DNA from: Knoxdaviesia capensis
Taxonomy: Eukaryota > Ascomycota > Sordariomycetes > Microascales > Gondwanamycetaceae
NCBI GenBank assembly: GCA_001510575.1
Contig: LNGK01000006.1
Location: 1,855,565 to 1,919,564, forward strand
DNA: 64,000 bases
Reading direction: 5' to 3'
Shown: in pieces, positions 11,188-21,489 of the stretch
Layout: each line of letters starts with the position of its first letter
Position numbering within the stretch: position 1 is the stretch's first letter
Notes under the pieces: model-generated
Database searches by the model: none
Seen by the model: only the letters and a program-made list of their open reading frames with translations
What the model was told of the DNA's origin: nothing
Position numbers and translations under genes: made by a program

Positions 11188-11203
11188 GGCCGATCGATCG
11201 GCC
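11188..11203. repeat. 16-bp perfect palindrome GGCCGATCGATCGGCC
   Basis: Self-complementary over 16 bases, 113 bp after the oxidase stop codon. It could be a protein-binding site or lie in the 3' UTR; no function is assigned. Confidence 0.6.
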
Positions 11204-12210
11204 TCGGGTACGGAACATCGCTGCGTTCATTCATGGTGAAAGATCGACGCCGTGCATACACCACGATACGACCCCCCCATTGACCACATTTTCCATCACC
11301 CCGACGACGCCGCGAAGTAACCATCAGGCGAGAAAAAAAACAGTCCTGCCAAGAGAAAAAAGAGAACCAATTTACCCCGTTCCGGTTCTTCAATGCTTTC
11401 TCGCCGCCGGGTATATTTGCCGGATTATCCACGTCTGCGGATCGTGCTTGCATTCTTCCGGGGGAATAACGGACCAGGTCTTCCGCTGCACTTGGCGATG
11501 CTACTTCTCTTTTACTGGTGTATCACAGTGGTATTAATCCCACCTTGAGGCAGGTGATCGAAGATGGGATCTGCGCTGGATTTTGCGGGCCTATGCCGTC
11601 TTGACCACTGCTGCAATTGCCACGGCCATGTTCAACATACACAAGCAAACACTGCAGGTTCATGCTAGACGCAGCGTGGTCCATCAAATGAATTATGTGG
11701 TGACACCACCATGAGCGCAGGAACACCGATTCCCACGGCGTTCCATGGCAGTGTATATTGGCCCCCCGAGCGCACACATCAATGCCTCTCTCTATCTCGC
11801 TTTCTCACTACAATGGGCCTTGCCTCGCAAACGGAAGCCAGTGCAAGACTACCCTTGCACGAAAGCCGGACCGACACCGCCGAGCTTCGGACATGCTTGT
11901 CTATCCAATACCACCAAGGTTCTTGGTATGTCCGGCGGTGGAGACTCCGCCCCGTGGCTAGGGACTCTGGCGTTTGGAGTCCAGCCGTGGTGGTCCCAAG
12001 ATGGGATGTTCCCCCGAGAGGCTCGCTGGGCGTACGGTGGCTGGCCTCCTTAGGGACACAGTCGTCTTCTGGAGCAGGCGTGGCATTGACACGCATGAAT
12101 GTATGCAAAGGCTACAGTGTGTGGCCACCCTTGGCAAGTTCTGCCTGACGCGATGGTCTTGGGCGATGGCAGCACGCCGGCCTCTGAGTTGGATGGGCAC
12201 TTGACTGAGG

Positions 12211-12217
12211 TATAAAG
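12211..12217 (+). promoter_or_regulatory. TATA box (TATAAAG) for the GH6 gene
   Basis: TATAAAG lies 273 bp upstream of the GH6 ATG, followed by a pyrimidine-rich leader. The spacing is plausible for a fungal promoter with a long 5' UTR. Confidence 0.5.
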
Positions 12218-12483
12218 ACCGCCGACATCTCCGGTCCATGTCCAAGTTGGGAAATAAGAGTCTTCTCCTCACCAGCAGCACAGCCAACAATTCCTCTTCA
12301 CTGAGGCATCTGTCATCTCCCAGCCTGTCTGCTTCTCTCGCTGTGTGACCTTCGGCTCACCTGTCTTTCGTTTCTTTAACAAGCCAGCTTCCGTATCTGC
12401 CTATTGCTAATCTTTGACACCCTCCGAAAGGCCAAAAAAAGTGACCAAGCCCCGTGTTACACATACACCAAGTTCCACCCAAA

Positions 12484-13706
12484 ATGCGGGCCGTTACTAT
12501 CGTCGCGGCCCTCTCGGCCGCCGCCACCGGCGTAACTGCCAAGCCCTTCCGGCGCTTTGCCAACGCCACCGAGCCGAACCCGTTTGAAGGCAAGACGCTG
12601 TTCGCAAACCCGGAGTGGGGCGCGAAGATGGAGGCGATCTACGACGAGTTCGCCGACGCCGGCAAGATGTGCAAAGCCCTTAAGGTGCGCACGATCCAGA
12701 ACACCGGCACCTTTGTGTGGGTGTCCGACCGCGCCAGCCTGCCCAACATCGACGCGGCCATCACCGAGGCGCGCGCCGTGCGCGAGGCTACCGGCGTCGA
12801 CCAGATCGTCGGCCTCGTGCTGTACAACCTGCCCGACCGCGACTGCTCGGCCGGCGAGAGCGCCGGCGAGCTGACGTCGGCGGAAGGCGGCCTCGAGCTG
12901 TACAAGACCACCTTCATCCAGCCGTACGCCGAGAAGGTCGCCGCCGCGCCGGATCTGACCTTTGCCATCGTCATTGAGCCCGATTCGCTCGGCAATGTCA
13001 TCACCAACCAGGGCATCCCCTTCTGCGAGCAGGCTGTCCCCGTGTACGAGGAGGGCATTGCGTATGCCATCTCGCAGCTGCAGTTCCCCCACGTGCATCT
13101 GTACATTGACGCTGCCCACGGTGGATGGTTGGGCTGGGACGACAACCTGGAGCCGAGTAAGTCTACTGCACCCCACACATGCACACCATGAACACGTGTG
13201 AGCACCCACTGACGCCCCCTCTTTCCACCGCAGCCGCCAAGGAGTTCGCCAAGGTGGTGCAGATGGCGGGCAACGGCACGCGCATCCGCGGCTTCGCGAC
13301 CAACGTGTCGAACTACAACCCGTTCCACGCGAACCCGCGCGAGAACTACACGGAGTGGAGCAACTCGTACGACGAGAACAACTACGTGCTCTCGCTGTCG
13401 CCGTTCCTGGAGGCCGAGGGCCTGCCGTCGCACTTCATCGTCGACCAGGGCCGCGTGGCCAAGCCCGGCGCGCGCTCGGAGTGGGGCCAGTGGTGCAACG
13501 TCGCGCCCGCCGGCTTCGGCATGCCGCCCGGCACCCCGACCAACAACAGCCACGTCGACAGCATCGTGTGGATCAAGCCCGGCGGCGAGTCTGACGGCGA
13601 GTGCGGTATGGAGGGCGCGACCCGGGCCGGAGCCTGGTTCGGCGAGTATGCGAAGATGCTGGTGGAGAACGCTCACCCGGCCATCAAGCCTGCCAAGAAG
13701 GCGTAG
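12484..13706 (+). CDS. Glycoside hydrolase family 6 cellobiohydrolase, no CBM
   Basis: Two exons, 12484..13156 and 13234..13706, 381 aa; the 77-bp intron (gtaagt...ccgcag) rejoins NLEP/TAKEFAKVV. The enzyme should cleave cellobiose from the non-reducing ends of cellulose with inversion. The signal peptide is MRAVTIVAALSAAATGVTA. The two active-site signatures are present: 'VLYNLPDRDC' (D120, matching D175 of Trichoderma Cel6A) and 'IVIEPDSLGNVITN' (D167, matching D221); their 47-residue spacing agrees with the family. 'IYDEFADAGK', 'YIDAAHGGWLGWDDN', 'GFATNVSNYNPF' and 'SIVWIKPGGESDGECG' also fit. There is no CBM1 or Ser/Thr linker, so it is a single-domain enzyme. The residues after DRDC (SAGES) depart slightly from the PROSITE pattern. 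The upstream neighbour is a secreted FAD oxidase on the same strand. Confidence 0.96.
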
Positions 13707-15314
13707 AGCGGCGAGCTTTCGGTCTTCTGCTGCTTTGGGAGGAGTTCTTTGCAGGTGTGCTAGCGGGAGTGCTTGATGGAAAAGAGGAGATCTTAGGATA
13801 AAAATATACCTACGTGCCCGCTGCTCTGCCCGCTGTCTTTACCTGCTTGGCCACGCATTCCTCTGGAGGGACCTTGATATGTGTGTTTCTCGAAGGGTAT
13901 CGAATGGCCGAGCTCTTGGCCAAGGTATCAAGGTGACCTTGAGTGACTTCATGACTCTGGAAGCTGTGCGTGTGTGGGGAAGGTTTCTAAGAAACATGTA
14001 TCACAGATACATTGCCTGGTCAAACGGAAGGATGTGATACACCAGTGCTGACTCTCTCTCTCAACCTCATCCTCCCCCACTCAAAAATCACCCAAAGCCT
14101 TGAAACGCATGATTAGTGGTGTTCATGTCGCTTGAGTGATTGGGACTGGGCTCTGACCTTCATAATACAGTCTCTCTGTCGGTTCATCACGATCGCCACG
14201 GACGAGGGACGTTGATACCGAAGCATTTGCCATAGACGAGGACCCAGTCTAGAGCACATACGCTGCCGTTCACCCTTGACACGGAGCGGATATCCCGCTA
14301 GACCGTGCCGAGTCCGCCCGGCATTGCCCGTCTCAGCCGCGCTCTGCTCTTTCCGCTGATGAACTACTGGCCGGAAGGGGGGATCGCCAACGGATCCGAC
14401 TATCATCGGGAGCGTAATGTGCCTAAGCCCAACCTGACATTCCTAGTCCGACAGGGGCGGATTCTGACTTTCGGACGACGGCCCGGGTAGTATGCGCACG
14501 CGCGGGCTTTGCTTCTGGTGGATGGCTGATAGTATGTGGCAGCTACTGATGGGTACAACCATGGATGACCGGTTCGGCCGTTCGGCAGTGTCCGCCGTGT
14601 CCAGCCGGAAGGCTCTCTATCCACAGCGGGGATACATCATCCCGCTTAGCTGACCCGACGAACATGTTCTGCCCAGTGCCGTTTTGCGTTTGGTGCAACT
14701 CTTGATGCCGATTGTGGGGGCTATATCTGGGGTGAATAACTTGACGAAGAGTTCTTGGGCGATGGGCGGGAGGAGTCTCCTATGCATTCGCAGCTATCAG
14801 AAGCTCCATCAATTCATCTGCTGATGATAGGGCTCAGCTCATACTCGCTCAAACGAGACAGTATCATTGCATCACTGTCGTCATCCACTTAGAAGAAAAA
14901 GCAATCTGATATTATCCTAACAAAACATAGATAAAAGTACTCACTGAAAGTCTGAACCAAAGAAAGACTGAAAAAAGCACAGTCGACACACTCTCCCTGC
15001 ACCGCCAATTGTTTATCAACCACACCATAAGACGATATCAAAGACCAGAACATAGAAGAAGAGCAAAACTGAAACTTGATGCAACGAAACAAAGCAAAGC
15101 AGCAATATTTTTGGCAAAAAAAAAGAAAAAAAAAAGAAAAGATATGCGCATCATGCTATAACGGAGTGGCTATTCTTGGGGCCACGATAGCTGTCGGAAT
15201 CTGCAAAACGATCACAACGATCGGGGCCTCAAGGACAGCCACTCCGTGCCAGGATGGCGTGCATGTCTGTTGATAGGGAGCAGGAAGAAGGAGCAAGAGG
15301 AAAGGGTATAGAGC
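13707..15314. other. Intergenic, convergent 3' flanks
   Basis: 1.6 kb between the GH6 (+) and zinc-finger (-) genes. Short spurious open frames only; an A/G-rich tract lies at 15118-15140. I see no gene, tRNA or repeat structure. Confidence 0.55.
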
Positions 15315-16303
15315 CTAAGTGCGAGGTCCGTCTGATCGCCTGCTGGAGCCGCCCGGCGAGGTCCGGGGACTGCGGGGCCGTCGGGGTTTGTCGTCCGGGG
15401 ACTTATAGTGCCTGAACTTGCAGTCAGGCGACTTCGCCGGGCGGTCGGGCGGCGTGCGCGGGGCGGGGCCCGTGGCACCGGGATTGCATTTCTTCGTGTG
15501 CTTGCGGAGATTGTCCTGGCGAGACCTTCGGCCACACATGTGGCAGGCGGGGACGTTGCCCCAGTGGACGGAGTCCGCGTGACGCTTCAGGTCGGTGTTG
15601 AGGCCGAAAGCCTGCCCGCACAGGTCACAGAAAAAGTACTTGACTCGCCTTTCGTAGTCTTTCTTTCTCTCGCCGCTACTCCAGCCGAAAAACATGTCCG
15701 GATTAGCTTCTGAGGCAGTGCCTGGTGGCTGGGCCTGCCGCACGGAGAGATAAACAGGGGGGAGAGAAGAACTCACGGCTTTCGCGGGGGCAGATCTCTT
15801 GTATCCGAAAGAGGACAGTTTGGATCGGCTTTTCTCGGGATTGGGTCCCAGTGCCTTTCGTCAAGAGGACTGCTCATCATGGAGCCTTGGCCGGTGGTCT
15901 GTGGACTGGAGTGCGGCGGCTGGAAGGGAGAGCCATCGGGACTCCTTGTCTCCGATGTGCTTGTGAGTGCGGGCATGGGGTACTGGTCCATGGAAGTGAA
16001 AGGCTGTAGGAGGTCAGATATCGGACAGTTGAAGCTGAGCACCGGAATGTTCTGTGGACAAGTGAAAACCATCGGCGCAATGGACTGATTCATGCTGGCC
16101 TCTTCAGACATATACCCGGGAAGCTGGCCCATCGGTTCCGAGATCGGAACTTCGGGATCTTCCGAGAAAGGGATATGACTTCCAAGATCTGCCCACGGCT
16201 CTGGGAAGGCCGCCTCCAGGTCGATAGACCACATCGGATCGGCCTCGTCAAGACGGTGGTCGGTCAACCAGTCCTGGAGGTAAGCGTTGGCATCTGAATC
16301 CAT
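15315..16303 (-). CDS. C2H2 zinc-finger protein, putative transcription factor
   Basis: Exon 1 is complement(15777..16303), beginning MDSDANAYLQDWLTDHRLDE with an acidic, Ser/Pro-rich activation-type region. Exon 2 carries 'CDLCGQAF...HADSVH' (C-x2-C-x12-H-x4-H) followed by 'CHMCGRRS...HTKKC' (C-x2-C-x11-H-x3-C), then a basic Arg/Lys/Pro-rich tail. The donor gtgagt at 15776 is clear, but the obvious cag acceptor (exon from 15734) breaks the frame. A tag acceptor giving exon 2 as 15315..15675 keeps the frame, yields 295 aa, and has a GCTAAT branch site 26 bp upstream, so I prefer it. If instead the cag acceptor is used, a base error or frameshift must exist. DNA binding is inferred from the fingers; no target is suggested by the neighbourhood. 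Confidence 0.75.
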
Positions 16304-19300
16304 GTGTGCAAATGGGGGGGCTGGCAGAGGGCTGCTAAGGGTGCTGGCCGAAGCAGATGTGTGTTTGAATTGGTGGTGGTGTTTCGCTAGGCTTGGCTGG
16401 AGAGGTGGAGAGGAGTAGGTTTCTGGTGGTGTTTTGCTTGGTTGTAGTGATTTGGGGTTTAATTGTGACTTCCGCCGGGCTGGTGCATATGCGCTGGACA
16501 GGAGCTTTTTGTGACTTCCCTGGTCACGCTGTCAATGTAGATGTCCGCGAAGCCACACCGCGGTCCCGGCATAAGGGGTAGGCCCCAAGAGACAAGACAA
16601 AAGCCCCAAACCACCGTGTTTGCGTCGTCCTCTCGCCAGCCAAGTGCGGCCAAATCTCCGGCTCGATCCTGTCAGAAAAAGGGGGCTCGAAAGGAGTGCC
16701 ACGCTTCACAATCGCCCCGGACCAGACTGGGAACTGAGATATTGGGGGTGAGTGTTTGTTTGTATGTGGTGTTGTGTTCAGTCTAAGAAAGATCCTGGCC
16801 GAGATGTCGAGAATGTGTATTTGCGGATCTGCTCGTTTGTTCCTCCTATGTTTCTTTTTATATATATTTATCAATTTAAAGTTTTGTTTGGGGGGGGGGG
16901 GAGGGAGGTTTCCCTTTTTCTCCCCGGCCTCTCTTCCGGGTATTCTTGTATCTTGATACTGAATCGATCTAATTCTGAGAAACAGTGTACATGTTAGTTA
17001 CGGGACAAAGACGAGGTGCACTGAGAAACAGTAGAGCAAGGTCGTTGTTGAAGCCCAAAAGTGGGCCCGGAGCGGGCCGAACCGTGTCGGCACCGGAGTG
17101 GGGCCAACCTCCGGCGCTAACAGCCTGCGTATGGCCCGCTCCGTGCAAGAAAGAACAACGTGCACGACGGTGAGGAAAAAACAGAAGGAGACAGAAAACA
17201 GTGAGGAGAGCAGCCCAAAACAGGAACAAATAATCGAGGGACATACAATAAACCCAGAATCCACCCGCCTGCCCCGTCAAGTATCCTATGGATGGCCCGC
17301 CCTCGCGTTCCTAGAGTAAGGTTAAAAAGAAGCTGGATCAGAGTAGACAATGTGATGTCTGAGCCTTTTTCTTCAATTTACTGCAGAAATACGAGGGCGG
17401 GCTTTGAATAGGATCCTTGGCGGCGCTTGCGGGTGGGGTGCTGAGCTCTGTAGCCAAAGGCAAACCAGCATCAGGCTGAGCAAGGAGCAGTAATAGCGTC
17501 GGACACCCCCTGTTGGGGCCTGGAGCCAGATGCATGCTCATCCCGCGTCTCGGGTCCTGCCAGTTTGAGACTAAAGTCTCGGAGGGCAGCGCCGGGACAC
17601 GGGATCGGTACGGCAGGAGTGAGCCGTGGAAGACGCCAGCGATAGCCGCGGGTTGGCGGATATTGCAAGACCGGCGTGGACCTGGCAGCTCAATGCTGCA
17701 TCTAACCGTGGTGTCCAGGGACCTTTGCGTCTTTTTGTCCCCCCGGAATATACTGGTTAGCTATTCAACGGCCGTTGGTGGTGTGAGTGGAGATCACTTA
17801 CCTCACTACTGCTCCTTGCTTAGCATGACGGTGGAAGAGCATGCGTGGGTTGCTGCCAATGGTAGTTGTTTCGATGCTGCCAGACCAGTATGCAAGAGGC
17901 TGTCCGCTCGATGACGCCACTTGTCTGCACCACATCTGGGACGATAATTGGAGAGCGGCGTTCTTGAGCGAGATCAGATGCGAGCAGCGCCGAAAGTGCC
18001 GGCGGGGAGAAAAGAGGAAGCCCAACGGACTCCGCCGATGAAGGGTGTGATGAGGGACATGGTGAATCCAGGACGGACCAGACATCACGAAAGGTTCTTA
18101 CCACGATGTTACTGGCCGTGAAGGCTTGACAGAGACAAAGGAAAAAGGGGAGGGGGGGGAGAGTAGAGAAAGTTTTTGATTGATAGAGAAAGGATAAGAG
18201 AAAGACAAAAGGTGTCGGGGCGGTAATTGGGAAGGGAATTGGGGCTTATATAGTATTTTACGGCTGGCTGAGTGGCGGCAAAATCTATGTGTCCCCCCGT
18301 CACACTCTACAGGTCACCACGGTTCTCTCCCCTCCATGTCTATGATATCTGATCACCCCCCTTCAACCACCCCAAACTTGCACTCCAAGCACACTCCGAC
18401 ACCAATTACGTCCCGTTTCTCGACATCTTACGATTCCATGCCCTTCCATCCAGCTCGAAGCTCTCTCTGCAAAGCCTAGGTGTGGGTGGACTACAAGCAT
18501 ATACAATGCATGTACCCGTTGAGTGATGTGCGCATCATATGGGTACATGACCGGGGTGCGTGGATATCAGTACATGGGGACCTGGACTTGGCTTCTAGGG
18601 TGCACATTGGCTTGTCACTGTGTAAAGTAGGCATCTAGGAAGGTATACACGCATGTAGCCGCCTACGTCGTGCCGCATACACCGAGAAATCCCGGACGGT
18701 GGTGTGCACCCAACGGCTGGTTGCCAAGCTCAAGCGCCATCCACTTGCCAAAGAAAAACAAAAAAAGAAAAAAAAAAGAAATCCAATCCTTCAGACTGTT
18801 AGATATCACCAGCGGCAGATCACCAGTTCGCCTGGGGCGGGGCAAAACGACACATAACACCCACTCCAACCGTGAGTTTTATTTTTAAATTCTATTCTTT
18901 CGACGAGAAAGACTCCCATGAGCCGAGGACAGAAACGCCAGCGCATCAGACAGCCAGCTCATGCAGCCGGGGAAGCTTTTCTAAATGTGTCTGTACACAC
19001 CTGTTTGATCTCCGGCCCTCAAAATATGCACGCTGGTTGGCCGGGCCGAGATGGCAAATTACAAAACAACAAAAGAACTACAAAAGAAAACCAAAAAAAA
19101 GGGAAAAAAAACCATAAATTGATAAGAGCTTCCCCCTCGCCTCTAAATACAAAAGCTCGGGACTGATAATTCCAGACTGGCGTGGTTACTGGTGGACCAC
19201 TCACCTGTTGAGAACGCGGACCCACGGCTGCACGTCCACTTTGGGAACCACACATCGCATTGGAGAGAAGGTTCCCCCACCATGCCATGTACTCTGGTAT

Positions 19301-21489
19301 ATCTAAAGTGGGGTCCGTGGTTCCCCGGAATATCTCTCAGCCTGAATCTCCGTTGGTCAAGCCCGCGCAGTTCGAGGCAGACACAGATATAGAGGCCGTT
19401 GTCGGTGTCTCCTGGGATAGATGTCAGAACTCAAGCTCGGAGAGATAATGCGACGATATCACGCCAACTTGCCTGTTATCTGTTTGTTCTTCTGATTTTC
19501 TTCGCGCGCGATAAGCCCGGCAGTGAGCCGCCGACCCCAATGTCCCAAAGAGGAAATAAATATGCCTTCCTTCGCACATCCCGCGATGCAAGTCCAAATG
19601 CAGACCCCACTGAACACCACAGATCTGGTGCATGTTGTTTCTTCGTGTTTCTCTCTTTCCGTCGTTCTTCTGATCATACGTGTGACTCATTATGTGCTGG
19701 CCCTGCAGCCACGGAGAATCGGGGGGCCGCACACGGTGATCATATGGCGACGTTAGCTTGTGTAGTTCTTTTTTTTTTCTTTTTCTTTTCTTTTGGGTTC
19801 AGTCCAGACTCGTTGTGAGGCTGTTGAGCCGGCCCTCTGGGCGGGGTTCCCACTCCACCGGTTGGTTTCGTGATGCGGGCGCTGGGCCGCCTCATTGGGC
19901 CGCGCGAACTCATCTCCAGCACAGCCTTAATATGTCGTGATAGGCAGCATTCGTAGGAGAAACGAAGAAACGCGCCAAGATTTCAGATCCGGGTGATTTC
20001 TGGGGTCTTATAAGTCCCAGAAATTCTCGAGTAAACTGTATCTGCAATCCACAAACAGGGGAGCTTGTTGGCTGCATGTCACCCATGCCTGCGAGAGGAT
20101 GATATACGCCGTTATGCACATTGTGGCAGAATGCGAAGACCGACATGGGAGACACGAACAGCCCCAAACCGGGACAACCCCGGAGGACTGAGGGGTATGA
20201 GGTGGTCCAGGGTGCATTGCTTCGGCTCTGGGTCTGTGATATGATGATGTGACGAGGTCTGCCACATCACCAGGGCGCGTAACTTGGCGATACAGGAGTG
20301 GCAGCCTAGAAATATAGAGCTTCACTAACCGGCTATGCTGAATGATAATGCTGTAGATAGGAGGATACAGGGTTTGATGTGCATCACGTATTCCTTTCGT
20401 CCGTAGCTGGTGTCTCTCATTTGCGAGCGAGAACGTAGCTGGGCTGCGCATTGTGACAGTTCTGCCTAGACCGACAGTGACAAACTGTGGAATGGAAGGC
20501 ATAGCATCATATTTAGAAGTCAAGTTTGAAAATAAAGGCTGTTGATATGAGTGCTAGGATGTTCGGCATACCGGAGCTGGAGGAGAGCCGAACTTGAGCG
20601 AATCGAGCCGTTGGGCCACTAGGCCGAAGTAGGAGTAACCGGCCAGCAAGGCTGATTCGACTCAAGTAGCGATGCAGACATAAGCGGGTGGAATGATAGA
20701 TCTTGAAAGGGGGGAAGAGGTGGGCGTTGGATATTCTGTCAAAGGCAAAGGGACATACCAGAGCATACGACTGATAGAGCCGGTACCATTGGCTCCTGAT
20801 GCATATCTTTGACACTTACGACTACATAGAAGAGAAAAGCAGCCACGTAGTAATAGCTTCGCAATGCTCGCCATCGAGTCTCCCAGCCAGTGTATCCCGG
20901 TACCCTTGCCAGGCCAGGGTGTGTGCAGAGCTGAAGGCGGGCACATGCAGGAGTACGGCCGGGGTTCTACTGCCAGAAGATGCATCGGGACATCTGCAAT
21001 CCTTACGGCTCCGGCCCCTTCGTTAAGCCCTGTCCACTCCGGCTACTGTGGCGGAAACCGGGTAAGGGGCGCTCTAAATCTGCTCTCAGGTATCACCAGA
21101 CCGAAGCTGATCCCAGAATGTCCAGACAGAGGAATCCGGTCTGCCCGCGGAGCCACTCCCATGCAGCCACTTTGCAAAATAGGGGCCGAAGAGACTCTCC
21201 GGACCCCCCACGGCCAGATCTAGGACATGCAAGATGAGATGTTGGCGTATGATTGTACGGGATAACACCCACACCACTGAGAGATACATGCCACGCCTTA
21301 CAAAGAAGCTGCACATAGGTATGCCAGATGAAATAATGGGCCGTCCCTAGAGCAAACCCATCTCATTTGCGTGGAGTTCTCGCCCCACCTCACACCTCAC
21401 ACCAAAATAAGACATCGGGTATATGAACCGAAAGGACATGAAGAACCTTTGGGTGTAAATCAACACTATAGACTGGGCGTTGACCTGTA
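16304..21489. other. 5-kb gene-poor region
   Basis: Upstream DNA of the zinc-finger gene, then unassigned sequence up to the 3' end of the membrane-protein gene. One stretch has promoter-like order on the minus strand: TATATAAG at 18245-18252, a C/T-rich leader, then an ATG at about 18085; I could not build a consistent spliced gene below it. A weak minus-strand open frame with hydrophobic runs at 20513-20960 is not convincing. No RNA genes or TE ends seen. Confidence 0.4.
18245..18252 (-). promoter_or_regulatory. TATATAAG motif with downstream C/T-rich leader
   Basis: On the minus strand TATATAAG is followed by about 100 bp of C/T-rich sequence, a possible donor (gtaaga) and an ATG at about 18085. 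This is the order seen upstream of fungal genes, but no convincing coding sequence follows. Confidence 0.3.

Larger units (their letters stand above)
11076..12483. other. Intergenic; 3' flank of oxidase and promoter of GH6 gene
   Basis: No gene seen. It holds the palindrome at 11188-11203 and, near the right end, a TATA box and a C/T-rich leader of the GH6 gene. SYGGRG-type hexamers occur around 11935-11955, but such short motifs are expected by chance. Confidence 0.5.

Noticed and set aside
11930..11960. SYGGRG (CreA-like) hexamers upstream of the GH6 gene
   Set aside because: The hexamer is degenerate and expected many times in this length; no clustering beyond chance that I can show.
20513..20960. 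Minus-strand frame with hydrophobic run and possible intron (gtaagtg)
   Set aside because: It can be spliced in frame, but composition is like random Ser/Leu-rich frames, there is no start context, and no family resemblance.
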